Shown here piece after piece: positions 34,470 to 43,588 of a DNA stretch of 64,000 nucleotides. This DNA comes from Fimbriimonadia bacterium (GTDB taxonomy: Bacteria; Armatimonadota; Fimbriimonadia; Fimbriimonadales; GBS-DC), in contig JAHCHP010000003.1 of assembly GCA_026129765.1 (NCBI GenBank), positions 62,001-126,000 on the forward strand, written 5' to 3'. The notes under the pieces are model-generated. The model was not told where the DNA came from. It saw only the letters and a program-made list of their open reading frames with translations, and ran no database searches. The stretch's first letter is position 1, and each line of letters begins with the position of its first letter. Made by a program: the position numbers and the translations under genes.

Positions 34470-36098
34470 TTAACGGGCGCTGCGTCCGAAGTTGAAGAGA
34501 ACCTGGAGCAGGTCTTCATCATCGATGGAGTCGTCGCCATTGAGATCGCCCAGAACGGGTCGGTATGGCAGCAACAGTCCATCTTGACCCAGCATAACTC
34601 GACGGGTCTCTTTCAAGGCTCCTCCGCCCTCCATCACGATCTCATACTCTCCATCAGGTAGATCGGGAGAGAGTAACATCAGGTAGTCCTCGAGCCCATC
34701 GCCATCCACGTCGCCTCCTGGAGCAAAGTCTTCTGTTCCTTCCCAAAGCGTTTCATTAGAACCAGGCAGCCTCACCGATACTCGCAAAGGCGAATTATGG
34801 TTAGGATTATCTGAAGCGATGGTTATCGCGGTTCGTTTGAAGCAGAAGGACAAATCCATTGGACGGTCATCACAGTTGCTGATTACTTCGGTGACAGCGC
34901 CAGGGATGAAGCGTAATGCTGGGCAGAGACAATTGCGCTCGCAAGCTCGATGTCCCGACCAAGCGAAGTCAGGCACTTCTCGACGCACGCTAAAGGCGTC
35001 CACTTCTGAAATTTGAATCCAATACTTCGCGCCTGCCACTTGGTTAAATCCACCACCGGGTAAGATCGCTCGGAATTGCCAAACACGTTGCCCTTGGCAA
35101 TCGGTGCCTGCCAGTCGGGATACTGGTTTCACGCAAGCCACATAAACGGGCTGCTGCACAAACGGACGACAGTTTTCGCCCTCGCGGTAGATTGCTATCA
35201 TGAAGGGACGGGTGCGCTGCTGCATCAAGGGGTCTAACGCGACTCCCCACCAATGCACGGTGTTGAAGTTGCCTGTATAATCGGCTTGCCAATCATCCAT
35301 CGCAATCGGAAGATTCAAGAAGGGTTGGTTGGGGCTGTTGCAGTCGCGAACAATAGAGATTTGAGAGGGAAGACAATCGTTCCAAGGTTGACAAGGAAGA
35401 TTGCGGCAACAAACACTGACCACTCGAATCGTCGCGCTGTAGATCACGCCGCTGACCACGCATGCGATGTCGCGATTGTAGACATAGAGCCAGTTGGTTC
35501 CATTCACCAGGGTCCCTGCCGGGATATTGACGGTCATGGTCGTTTGAGCACCAAAGTTACCGCCGCTAATGATCGGAACGGTCGGAACCCCGTTGATATA
35601 GACGCCTGCAGGATTAGGTCCACCACTGCTCATATCCCCTAAGCTGTCGTCCACCGCCCAGCAGAAGGTGAGAGTCGCGGAAACCACCGGACCGGGTAGG
35701 CTCAAGTTGAAGGGCTGCGCGAAAAGCGCGGAGCGGGGACCGCGGTTCGCATTGACCGAAATCCAGCGCGCTTCCGGGTCACACGGTAGACTCGCTATCC
35801 AAGGGGGCGATAAGGGCGCGATTGCCACGGCGGGCGCGCCGGCTTGCGCCGCTGAAAAGGTTGCTGCTGTAAAGGGTGAAGAGCTCAGCGGTTGACCGCA
35901 CCCATTGGATTGGATGAACCGGATATTCTGGTTGCCGCCACTACGAACGGTGACGGATTGGTAGCAATTCTCGCCTTGCGCGTTGCCGATTCCCACACAA
36001 AGAAGCGACAGCGATAAGGTCAGGGTTGTCATCAATGCCTTATGGGCAAATTTCGCGGGACGCGAAAACAAAAAACCTTTCGTTACTGATTGAAACAC
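34470..36098 (-). CDS. Secreted beta-rich protein with dockerin-like C-terminus
   Basis: 542-aa exported protein. The signal peptide is unusually long (about 40 residues), ending 'LSLLCVGIGNAQG'. The body is Cys-rich ('ENCYQSVTV', 'CCRNLPCQPWNDCLP', 'CERNCLCP') and beta-like, without a recognised family. The C-terminal 30 residues contain one dockerin-type calcium loop ('GDLNGDDSIDDEDLLQVLFNFG'). GTG 36098 is chosen because GGAGGT lies 7 nt upstream; the TTG 36128 frame is less likely. It is divergent from another dockerin-tailed gene, with palindromes in between. It could be an envelope or surface-layer protein. Confidence 0.72.
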   Translation of the reverse strand: MFQSVTKGFLFSRPAKFAHKALMTTLTLSLSLLCVGIGNAQGENCYQSVTVRSGGNQNIRFIQSNGCGQPLSSSPFTAATFSAAQAGAPAVAIAPLSPPWIASLPCDPEARWISVNANRGPRSALFAQPFNLSLPGPVVSATLTFCWAVDDSLGDMSSGGPNPAGVYINGVPTVPIISGGNFGAQTTMTVNIPAGTLVNGTNWLYVYNRDIACVVSGVIYSATIRVVSVCCRNLPCQPWNDCLPSQISIVRDCNSPNQPFLNLPIAMDDWQADYTGNFNTVHWWGVALDPLMQQRTRPFMIAIYREGENCRPFVQQPVYVACVKPVSRLAGTDCQGQRVWQFRAILPGGGFNQVAGAKYWIQISEVDAFSVRREVPDFAWSGHRACERNCLCPALRFIPGAVTEVISNCDDRPMDLSFCFKRTAITIASDNPNHNSPLRVSVRLPGSNETLWEGTEDFAPGGDVDGDGLEDYLMLLSPDLPDGEYEIVMEGGGALKETRRVMLGQDGLLLPYRPVLGDLNGDDSIDDEDLLQVLFNFGRSAR

Positions 36099-36154
36099 GA
36101 TGTTTACCTCCATTTTGATAGAGTTCAAGCGCGTGTTGGGGCTTGCTCTATCTT

Positions 36155-36168
36155 ATAAGCATGCTTAT
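36155..36168. promoter_or_regulatory. 14-bp palindrome in a divergent promoter region
   Basis: ATAAGCATGCTTAT is a perfect palindrome between the two dockerin-tailed genes. Nearby GCATGTAG (36177-36184) and CTACATGC (36223-36230) form a second inverted repeat, the latter overlapping the -35 region of the plus-strand promoter. These look like operator sites but no regulator is identified. Confidence 0.4.
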
Positions 36169-36218
36169 GTTCCCGCGCATGTAGCCATTTCCCTTCATGA
36201 AATTTGAAAAATGTTTTT

Positions 36219-36249
36219 TTGACTACATGCTCTCTTTTTGGCGTATAAT
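36219..36249 (+). promoter_or_regulatory. Promoter of the second dockerin-tailed gene
   Basis: TTGACT (36219-36224) and TATAAT (36244-36249) with a 19-bp spacer; the start codon lies 24 nt further, giving a short leader with AGGTG. Confidence 0.6.
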
Positions 36250-36273
36250 TTCTATGTACGAGGTGAAATGACC

Positions 36274-37542
36274 ATGACTCTATCAAAACTGAGTGGAAAC
36301 GGATTGAAAGGCGATCATACACGGACGATTTCTTTGTTATTGACAGGTGTTATTACAATGATATTAGGCAGCAGCGCGGCTTGGGCGCAATCTTCTTATG
36401 ACACAGAGCATCGGTTTACGCTGCGTCCCCGCGGCAATGTGATTCCTCGCGTTACGGCGCATTACTATGCCCGCGCTTGGGAGCAGGATGGATGTTTGCC
36501 GCAGAGCTTTGATTCTAAACCTCCCCTTTTGTTGCAACCGGCAGGCTATGACCCGTTTGCTCGGGACTTCGTGGTGCCGAGAGTCGGCGTGGTGGATCAG
36601 AACGGCAATCGCGTCAATGTGGAGAGTTTCAGGGTCGATAACGTGGCGGGTTTCCCTTTGACGACTTGGTGCGCTACCGCAGGACCTTCCGCTTCTTTTG
36701 CGGAGGGCTGCTCCTCGATCCAGGTGAACCCGTTTGGGATCGGCACGGGGGTCACGGGGGTTATTCGCGCTTTTGGGAATACCCGCGCTCAACTTTGCCC
36801 TCCACGCGCCCGCGCTTATGCTTTCAGTTATGCGATGGTCGAGGCTCAAGGCGGCTATCGTTTGCGTAATGGGCGTATCAGCTGGCATCCCGTTACGCGG
36901 TCCCGTGTGGCAGGACGCGCTTCCCATTCCCGCCAAGTGCATGACCCCATCGTGGCGCGTTGGCGTGACCCCATGACCGGGGAAACCCGTGAAGAAATTC
37001 TGTTTATGTTGACTTTCAACACCGACGGCGATGTCAGTATGCAGCCGGTGGGCAACGATTCGCTCTTGGAGCATCAAGGCAGCAACGGCGATATCGTTCT
37101 GTTTCAGGGCGGCGTCAATGGCGGTGAGCTTAACATTCGCATGATAAATGGCGTTGTGGTTCATTCTATGGCGACGGGTATTTTCGCGGGAGTAGGCATT
37201 CCGCCTGCTGGCTCATCCTCCACCTTCACTATGCTGATGCCGGGCGGTTTTGAAATCGATTACCGGCTGCCAGGAATTCCGGGCGATGCCAATGATGATG
37301 GCGCGGTGAATGATATCGACCTGTTGCAAACGCTGTTCGATTTCGGTCAATCGGGGCAAGGGCTTCCGACCGACTTCAATGGCGATGGCGTGGTCAATGA
37401 CGAGGACCTGTTGAAGGTGCTGTTGAACTTCGGACGCGACGCGAACAATCCCGGCGAGGATGTGGAGATCGGTTTGGAGATGGATGGCGGCGGCGAAGCT
37501 TCTCATGAAGACGCGGGCGATGATTCGGATGGCGACTCGTGA
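36274..37542 (+). CDS. Secreted protein with two dockerin-like repeats
   Basis: 422-aa exported protein. The signal peptide ends near 'GSSAAWAQ'. The body (about 35-330) is a beta-rich domain of no recognised family. Residues about 335-392 hold two dockerin-type loops: 'GDANDDGAVNDIDLLQTLFDFG' and 'DFNGDGVVNDEDLLKVLLNFG', each with the Asp/Asn ligands of an EF-hand-like site. The tail is very acidic. ATG 36274 has AGGTG 8 nt upstream; ATG 36268 is too close to it. A terminator follows. Confidence 0.75.
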   Translation: MTLSKLSGNGLKGDHTRTISLLLTGVITMILGSSAAWAQSSYDTEHRFTLRPRGNVIPRVTAHYYARAWEQDGCLPQSFDSKPPLLLQPAGYDPFARDFVVPRVGVVDQNGNRVNVESFRVDNVAGFPLTTWCATAGPSASFAEGCSSIQVNPFGIGTGVTGVIRAFGNTRAQLCPPRARAYAFSYAMVEAQGGYRLRNGRISWHPVTRSRVAGRASHSRQVHDPIVARWRDPMTGETREEILFMLTFNTDGDVSMQPVGNDSLLEHQGSNGDIVLFQGGVNGGELNIRMINGVVVHSMATGIFAGVGIPPAGSSSTFTMLMPGGFEIDYRLPGIPGDANDDGAVNDIDLLQTLFDFGQSGQGLPTDFNGDGVVNDEDLLKVLLNFGRDANNPGEDVEIGLEMDGGGEASHEDAGDDSDGDS

Positions 37543-37593
37543 GCCTGCTTTGAGAATCGGAAGGAGCCTTGATGGAGGGGCGCGGCAACCGCG

Positions 37594-37620
37594 CCCTGAA
37601 ATCAGGGTTGTTTTATTTTT
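37594..37620 (+). terminator. Rho-independent terminator
   Basis: CCCTG-AAAT-CAGGG followed by TTGTTTTATTTTT. Immediately before it GGGCGCGG-CAA-CCGCGCCC (37578-37596) forms a second perfect 8-bp hairpin that shares bases with the first, so only one can form at a time. Confidence 0.75.
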
Positions 37621-37692
37621 GCTCATCTGAAGAGCCATTTTGCAGGAAGTGAGGCGTTTTTTCGCGAATCAATCTCTACTGGAGAAGAGACT

Positions 37693-40600
37693 ATGATTCG
37701 TAATTTTGCGCTGATTGTTTTATTCGGTTGTCTTGGGTGGATAGGTTTTGCTCATAGCCAGCAGACACCCTATCGTCAACCCCATGTCTACGCGATTCAG
37801 AACGCGCGGATTGTGCCGGTATCCCAACCGGTGATTGAGAAGGGTTCCATCGTGATTCGCAACGGCGTCATTGAAGCCGTGGGACCCAGCGACAAGATCA
37901 AAATCCCATCGGATGCGGTGGTGATAGCAGAAGAAGGCTTGACGGTTTATCCGGGCTTGATCGATAGCTTTACTTCGTTTGGGTTGCCTGCTCAGGGCAA
38001 TGACCCTGCTTATGCGCCCTCCGACCGAGGGAACGCCCATCCGAACGGACGGGTACGTCCAGAGCGTAGAGCCGTCGAACTGATGCAGCCGGATGCGGCA
38101 GCGTTGGCAACCCGTCGGCGGGCAGGGATCACGAGCGCGCATATCGTCCCGTTTGTGGGAATTTTCAGCGGTCAAAGCGCGTTGGTCAGTTTGGGCGAGG
38201 GCGATTTGCCGCAATTGGTGATGCATCCCGCTTTCGCTTCCGTGATGAACATACGGGACCGGTCGCGCATATCGGATGAGGGGTTTGGCGGGTATCCCGG
38301 TTCGCTGATGGGCTCGATTGCGTTTATTCGCCAGACGTTTTATGACACCCAGCACCAAATGCAGACCCGCGCCCTCTATGAAAAGGACCCCAGAAACAAA
38401 CCGCGTCCCGCAACCAGTCGCGCTTACGATGCGCTGGAACCTGTGTTAAAAGGACAGTTCCCCTTGATCGTTTACGCGAACAACGCGCAGGATATTCTCC
38501 GGGTCATCAAAATCGCCGATGAATTTAAGCTCAAAATTATGGTGGCGGGCGGCGCGGAAGCCGCCAAAGTCGCGGATGTCTTGGCATCGCGAAAAATTCC
38601 GGTGCTGCTGGGATTAGAGATGCCGGAAGCAGTACGCGCCTATGACCCGCTGTCGCCTCCCAGTTTGACGGGGCTTCGCAACCGCGCCTTAGCGACTCAA
38701 AACGCCGCGCTGTTGCATAAAGCGGGCGTGCAGATTGTTTTCAGCACAGATGGCTTAAGCGATCCCGGCAGCCTGCGCCGGAACATCAAAGTCTGTATCG
38801 ATAACGGGTTGCCTGCCGAGGTCGCGCTGGAGGCATTGACCCTTCGTCCCGCCAAGCTGTTTGGGGTGGATAAGCAGATCGGTTCTATTGAGACGGGGAA
38901 AGCGGCTCATTTGGTCGTTACAAAAGGCGATCTGTTTGAGAACGAGACTCAGATTCGGTATGTGTTCGTGGATGGGCGCGAAACCAAAATTGAAGCTACC
39001 GCAGCGGCTCCGCCTGCGGGCGCAGGTCCGCGTTTCCGCCCCCGCGATTGGGATGAAGAGCAGACCTCTTCCGACTCGCTTTGCACTTCCTGCTGCTTAG
39101 TGGGCGCTGACTTACTGCACGAACATACCCATAACGATGCGTTCGATGGGCTGACTTCAGGCGCGCAGCCTCCGCGTCCGGGCGGGGGCGCAGGCGGTGG
39201 CAGGCGAGGTCCGCCCGGCGCAAGTGGTTCAGGCGATCCCCCCGATCAAATGCCGAAAGTGTCTTTAGAGCCGATGGCGCCGCCGCCTGCGGATGCCCAT
39301 AACAGTTGGCTGCTTCGGAACGCCACGATTTGGACTTTGGGACCGCAAGGCACTTTGACGGGCGCGGATATGCTGGTGGAAAATGGCAAGATTAAAGCCG
39401 TTGGCAAGAACCTCATCGCGCCTGCAGGCGTTCGAATTGTGGATGCGACGGGCAAGCATATTATTCCTGGCATTATCGATTGCCACTCGCATACCGCCAT
39501 TTCAGGGGGCGTGAACGAAGGTTCCAATGTCTGCACCGCTGAGGTGCGCATTGAGGATGTGATTAACCCGGACGATGTCAATATTTACCGGCAATTGGCG
39601 GGCGGAACCACAGGCGCGAATTTGCTGCACGGGTCGGCGAATGTGATTGGCGGGCAGAACGCGGTTATCAAGTTCCGCTGGGGCAAACGCGCCGATGAGA
39701 TGCTATTCAAAGAAGCGCCGAAGGGTATCAAATTCGCGTTGGGCGAGAACGTTAAACGCTCCAACTTTGGCGGCGGCGCAGGGGGCGGCGGGACCACGCG
39801 CTATCCGGGCAGCCGGATGGGAGTAGAGCAGGTCGTTCGCGAGCGGTTCCTGTCTGCGCTGGATTATAAACGGAAGCAGGATGAGTTCAAATCGGGCAAA
39901 CGCCCTTACCCGCCTGCGCGCGACTTGCAACTGGACGCGCTGGTGGAAATTTTGGAAGGTAAACGCCTCATCCATTGCCACAGCTACCGACAAGATGAAA
40001 TCTTGATGCTGATCCGTTTGTGCGAAGAGTTCGGCGTCAAGATCGCGACTTTCCAGCATGTGTTGGAGGGCTATAAAGTCGCCGATGAGATCGCGAAACA
40101 TGGCGCGGGCGGTTCGACCTTCTCCGATTGGTGGGCATTTAAGATCGAGGCGTTTGATGCGATTCCCTACAATGCCGCCTTGATGAACGAGCGGGGCGTT
40201 GTGGTCACGCTGAATTCCGACAGCTCGGAACTGGCGCGGCGTATGAACCTGGAAGCCGCCAAAGCGGTGAAATATGGCGGCGTGAACGAAGAGGACGCGC
40301 TAAAAATGGTGACGCTGAACCCAGCCAAGCAGTTAGGGGTTGACCCGTATGTGGGTTCATTGGAAGCGGGTAAACATGCCGACTTTTCGGTTTGGAACGA
40401 AAATCCGCTCAGTGTCTACGCGAAGTGTGAAAAGACCTTTGTGGATGGTGTTCTCTATTTTGACTTGAACCGCGACCAGGATTGGCAGCGCGCGTTGGAA
40501 GCCGAAAAGCAGACCTATTTGAAATCGATGCGCGCCGTTCCTTACTATGGCAGCGCGGAGGAGCCGAAGGAGGACGCGACAGAAACTCCCGCTGAACAGC

Positions 40601-42180
40601 CGAAACCGGCAGGCGGTATTGCCGGCGTTTGGCGTGGGAAGATCACCGGCGAATCGCCGCTTCCGCCCGAAGGCGTGGAATTTACTTTGACCCTGCAGGT
40701 CACGGGCAATACGCTGTCTGGCACACTCTCCACTCCGTTGGGCGAGAACACCTTTAGCAATCTGCCTTATAACCCAAGCGCGAACAACTTCGAGTTCAGC
40801 TTTAACATCCCGAACGGTCCCAGCGCGCAGGTGCAAGGCACGGTCAGTGGCGACTCGATGACCGGCACCGTTTCTATCTTTGGGCAGGCATGGCAGATGA
40901 GCGCGCGGCGCGTTAGCCCGAACAACACTTCCAACCGGACGCTGTTGATTAAGCCGGGCGCGCCCGTCACCCAAGCCGCAGACTATGCCATCACGAACGC
41001 GGTGATTCATCCTTTAACTGCGCCCGTTATCGATAAGGGAACCGTTCTGATGAAGGATGGCAAGATCGTGGCGATGGGCGCAGATATTGTTCCGCCCGCA
41101 ACCGCGAAGGTGTATGATGCGAAAGGTCTCCATCTCTATCCCGGTATGTTTGACGCGAACAGCCGTTTGGGTCTGAGTGAAATCGGTTCGATTAACGCGA
41201 CCATCGACACCAGCGAAATCGGCTCTTATAACCCGAACGCGCGAGTCGAGATCGCGATCAATCCCGACTCGGCGCATATCCCGGTCGCGCGCGCAAATGG
41301 GATTACCCAAGCGTTTGTGACGCCCGAAGGCGGAACCATTAGCGGTATGGGGTGCGTGATCCAGACCGACGGCTGGACGTGGGAGGACCTGTGTATTCCT
41401 TCTGCCGGGGGCATGCTGATGAGTGTGCCTTCGCCGAGCAGCGACGGCGGGCGCGCTGCCGATCAGCGTCGTCGAGAATGGCAAGACTCTTTGAAACCGC
41501 TTCAAGAGTATCTGGAGAATACCCGCCGCTATCTGCGCGCCAAAGAGGCTGCAGGCAAAGACGGGCTGCCGCTTCACGAAAAAGATGTTCGTTATGAGGC
41601 GATGATTCCCGTGCTGAAAGGCGAAGTCCCGATTATTGTTCGCGCCAACAACGCCATCGGTATCCGAGCGGCGGTGGAATGGGCAGAGAAGGAGAAGTTC
41701 AAGATCATTATCTTGGGCGGCTCTGAAGCGCACAAAATCGCGGATTTTCTGAGCGAAAAGAAGGTACCCGTTATTTTAGGGCAGATTCATACTTTACCGT
41801 CCAGCGAAGATACACCTTATTCGCAGCCATTCAGTCATCCCAAAATCCTCTCCGATGCGGGCGTTTTGTTCTGCATCAGCACTGGCGATTCCAGCAATGT
41901 GCGCAACCTGCCTTATCAGGCGGCGATGGCGGCGGCATTCGGTCTATCGCGCGAAGAGGCATTGAAAGCCGTCACGCTTTATCCCGCCCAGATTTTGGGA
42001 GTGGGCGATCAACTGGGCTCGATTGAGGTGGGCAAGCGCGCGAATTTGATCTTGACGACGGGAGACCCATTGGAGATACGAACCGAAGTGAAACAGGTCT
42101 TCATCGAGGGACGTCCATCCGATATGAGCAGCAAACATACCCAACTGTATGACAAATATCGCGCCCGCCCCCGCAAGTGA
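37693..42180 (+). CDS. Secreted triple amidohydrolase-like fusion protein
   Basis: 1495-aa exported polypeptide with three amidohydrolase-superfamily modules. Module A (about 25-455) starts 'AIQNARIVPVSQPVIEKG' but where metal-binding HxH belongs it reads 'GLIDSFTSFG'. A Gly/Pro-rich linker follows. Module B (about 535-960) keeps the metal motif 'GIIDCHSHT' with His598 and His600. A lipocalin-like beta domain ('GVWRGKITGESP', about 975-1075) precedes module C (about 1090-1495), which again lacks HxH ('GMFDANSRLG'). The family hydrolyses C-N bonds, often in imidazolone or imidodipeptides. One catalytic and two degenerate modules in one chain is unusual. A signal peptide is present; there is no operon partner. 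Confidence 0.82.
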   Translation: MIRNFALIVLFGCLGWIGFAHSQQTPYRQPHVYAIQNARIVPVSQPVIEKGSIVIRNGVIEAVGPSDKIKIPSDAVVIAEEGLTVYPGLIDSFTSFGLPAQGNDPAYAPSDRGNAHPNGRVRPERRAVELMQPDAAALATRRRAGITSAHIVPFVGIFSGQSALVSLGEGDLPQLVMHPAFASVMNIRDRSRISDEGFGGYPGSLMGSIAFIRQTFYDTQHQMQTRALYEKDPRNKPRPATSRAYDALEPVLKGQFPLIVYANNAQDILRVIKIADEFKLKIMVAGGAEAAKVADVLASRKIPVLLGLEMPEAVRAYDPLSPPSLTGLRNRALATQNAALLHKAGVQIVFSTDGLSDPGSLRRNIKVCIDNGLPAEVALEALTLRPAKLFGVDKQIGSIETGKAAHLVVTKGDLFENETQIRYVFVDGRETKIEATAAAPPAGAGPRFRPRDWDEEQTSSDSLCTSCCLVGADLLHEHTHNDAFDGLTSGAQPPRPGGGAGGGRRGPPGASGSGDPPDQMPKVSLEPMAPPPADAHNSWLLRNATIWTLGPQGTLTGADMLVENGKIKAVGKNLIAPAGVRIVDATGKHIIPGIIDCHSHTAISGGVNEGSNVCTAEVRIEDVINPDDVNIYRQLAGGTTGANLLHGSANVIGGQNAVIKFRWGKRADEMLFKEAPKGIKFALGENVKRSNFGGGAGGGGTTRYPGSRMGVEQVVRERFLSALDYKRKQDEFKSGKRPYPPARDLQLDALVEILEGKRLIHCHSYRQDEILMLIRLCEEFGVKIATFQHVLEGYKVADEIAKHGAGGSTFSDWWAFKIEAFDAIPYNAALMNERGVVVTLNSDSSELARRMNLEAAKAVKYGGVNEEDALKMVTLNPAKQLGVDPYVGSLEAGKHADFSVWNENPLSVYAKCEKTFVDGVLYFDLNRDQDWQRALEAEKQTYLKSMRAVPYYGSAEEPKEDATETPAEQPKPAGGIAGVWRGKITGESPLPPEGVEFTLTLQVTGNTLSGTLSTPLGENTFSNLPYNPSANNFEFSFNIPNGPSAQVQGTVSGDSMTGTVSIFGQAWQMSARRVSPNNTSNRTLLIKPGAPVTQAADYAITNAVIHPLTAPVIDKGTVLMKDGKIVAMGADIVPPATAKVYDAKGLHLYPGMFDANSRLGLSEIGSINATIDTSEIGSYNPNARVEIAINPDSAHIPVARANGITQAFVTPEGGTISGMGCVIQTDGWTWEDLCIPSAGGMLMSVPSPSSDGGRAADQRRREWQDSLKPLQEYLENTRRYLRAKEAAGKDGLPLHEKDVRYEAMIPVLKGEVPIIVRANNAIGIRAAVEWAEKEKFKIIILGGSEAHKIADFLSEKKVPVILGQIHTLPSSEDTPYSQPFSHPKILSDAGVLFCISTGDSSNVRNLPYQAAMAAAFGLSREEALKAVTLYPAQILGVGDQLGSIEVGKRANLILTTGDPLEIRTEVKQVFIEGRPSDMSSKHTQLYDKYRARPRK

Positions 42181-42193
42181 TGGGGCAGGCAGG

Positions 42194-42199
42194 TATACT
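42194..42199 (+). promoter_or_regulatory. -10 box of the lipoprotein gene
   Basis: TATACT in GGTATACTT, 30 nt before ATG 42230; AAGGAGG lies in the leader. Confidence 0.5.
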
Positions 42200-42229
42200 T
42201 TTTGAAAAACCAATCAAGGAGGAGTACTT

Positions 42230-42688
42230 ATGTTTAGAAAGTGCGCATTGCTGTTGCTTGCGCTGATTGTAGCGGTTACCAGTATCGGTGGCTGTGGTGG
42301 AGGCACATTGACAGGAGCCAACGTGATCATTCGTTTGGAACGAAACCGCAGTTCTGATAACATGAACGATTTGGTTCTGATTATCTCCCCGAACGATGGA
42401 ACTTCTACTTCGTTGAATGCTGCGGACGATTTCACTTCCCAATCTTGGATTGAGGAATTCAGCCGAGGCAGCGCAGCCAAACAGGTCCGTTTCAGAACCG
42501 ATTCCAATCGTATTGGCTACCGTGTGTATGTTCATCGTGACTTTCCGGGCGGTGAAGTGCAGGCGCGAATCGTTGTTACGATGGATGGGGTGGAGAAATA
42601 TCGCAGTCCTGTTTTGTTCATTACAAACAGTGACCCGACCACCGCGCAGTTCTTGATTAATATTTTGCAACAAAACGTTCAGAATTGA
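42230..42688 (+). CDS. Putative lipoprotein
   Basis: 152-aa protein with a signal ending in a lipobox 'SIGGC' (Cys near residue 22) followed by glycines, suggesting lipidation. The rest is beta-rich ('ANVIIRLERNRSS', 'VRFRTDSNRIGYRVYVHRD', 'QARIVVTMDG') with no recognised family. It has a strong AAGGAGG Shine-Dalgarno. The next gene starts 11 nt after its stop. Confidence 0.72.
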   Translation: MFRKCALLLLALIVAVTSIGGCGGGTLTGANVIIRLERNRSSDNMNDLVLIISPNDGTSTSLNAADDFTSQSWIEEFSRGSAAKQVRFRTDSNRIGYRVYVHRDFPGGEVQARIVVTMDGVEKYRSPVLFITNSDPTTAQFLINILQQNVQN

Positions 42689-42699
42689 GGGAGATAATC

Positions 42700-43419
42700 G
42701 TGAATAAATTGACTCGTTATGGCTTGCTCGCTGTCGTTCTGGGAGGCTTCGTTGCCCAGCCGCTGGCTTATGCCTCTTCGTTGCAGCGAGATGAGGAACG
42801 CTTGGAAGGCACCTATGTCTGGCGGCGGATTCATGCCACTCAAGGCAGCGCGGTTACATTGAAACTGCAAAGGCGCGGGGAAGCAATCCTTTACTACCAG
42901 CCTACGAAATACAGCACGCAGCCCATCGAGTGCCGAGGCGATTGGCACTGGCGCAATAACCGCTTAGAGGTGACGATCAACCGGGGCGGAATCCGGGATT
43001 ACCTGGCTTTTCGACAGCGCGACTTTCGCGAGTTGACGGCGACGAACTGGGATCGCGATTTCTGGGGCGATCAAGCGCCCAAATTTAATCGCGAAGATGT
43101 GGGGGGCGGCGGTTCCCCAGGCGATGTATGGGCTGGCGATTACGAAGGGTTCTACGAGTGTCGTCGTGGCGGACAGATCTTTGAACTGGATATCCGGTCT
43201 CGTGGGCGTTGCCGTCTGGTTGTGGACGAGCGGCGCGGGCGCGACAGGGTTTTTGAAGGCGATTGGAGCCGTGAAGCGGGCAACCGGATTCGCTGTCGAT
43301 TGCGCGATGGCAATGACCGCACAGAGTTCGTTTTTGAACGTACGCGCGGGGGTATCCAAGCCGTTCGTTGGGATGACCGTCGTTGGGGCAGGGAATCTTT
43401 CCGGTTTATCCGCCGGTGA
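42700..43419 (+). CDS. Hypothetical secreted protein
   Basis: 239-aa exported protein: signal peptide 'MNKLTRYGLLAVVLGGFVAQPLAYA'. The body contains two similar beta units with Arg/Trp-rich strands ('GTYVWRRIHATQ', 'GDYEGFYECRRGGQIFELD') and repeated 'RxRxxRR' stretches, so the protein is very basic. No family recognised. GTG 42700 is chosen because GAGGGAG lies 6 nt upstream. It is probably co-transcribed with the lipoprotein gene. Confidence 0.68.
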   Translation: MNKLTRYGLLAVVLGGFVAQPLAYASSLQRDEERLEGTYVWRRIHATQGSAVTLKLQRRGEAILYYQPTKYSTQPIECRGDWHWRNNRLEVTINRGGIRDYLAFRQRDFRELTATNWDRDFWGDQAPKFNREDVGGGGSPGDVWAGDYEGFYECRRGGQIFELDIRSRGRCRLVVDERRGRDRVFEGDWSREAGNRIRCRLRDGNDRTEFVFERTRGGIQAVRWDDRRWGRESFRFIRR

Positions 43420-43420
43420 C

Positions 43421-43449
43421 TTGATTTCTACGCTTGCGTATGGTATAAT
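43421..43449 (+). promoter_or_regulatory. tRNA-Asn promoter
   Basis: TTGATT, a 17-bp spacer and TATAAT, with the tRNA starting 13 nt downstream. It is the best-formed -35/-10 pair in the window. Confidence 0.75.
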
Positions 43450-43461
43450 ATTCTTTGTCTT

Positions 43462-43537
43462 TCCCGGGTAGCTCAGTCGGTAGAGCGAGTGGCTGTTAAC
43501 CACCAGGTCGCAGGTTCGAGTCCTGCCCCGGGAGCCA
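43462..43537 (+). tRNA. tRNA-Asn (GTT)
   Basis: 76-nt cloverleaf with acceptor TCCCGGG/CCCGGGA, D stem GCTC/GAGC, anticodon stem-loop with GTT at 43495-43497, T stem GCAGG/CCTGC with loop TTCGAGT, discriminator G and encoded CCA. One A-C mismatch sits at the base of the anticodon stem. It is a single-gene unit with its own promoter and terminator. Confidence 0.97.
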
Positions 43538-43550
43538 GAGAAATTTGTGA

Positions 43551-43584
43551 GCCAAAGCGGCAGACCGCTTTGGCTTCTTTTATT
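43551..43584 (+). terminator. Intrinsic terminator of the tRNA gene
   Basis: GCCAAAGCGG-CAGA-CCGCTTTGGC followed by TTCTTTTATT: a 10-11 bp stem with a T-run, 14 nt after the tRNA. It ends only 4 nt before ATG 43589 of the next gene. Confidence 0.9.
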
Positions 43585-43588
43585 GCTG

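Noticed and set aside
36254-36268. Short ATG frame (M-Y-E-V-K-stop) right after a TATAAT box
   Set aside because: Only 5 codons and no Shine-Dalgarno; it may be a leader peptide but cannot be supported over the real start at 36274.
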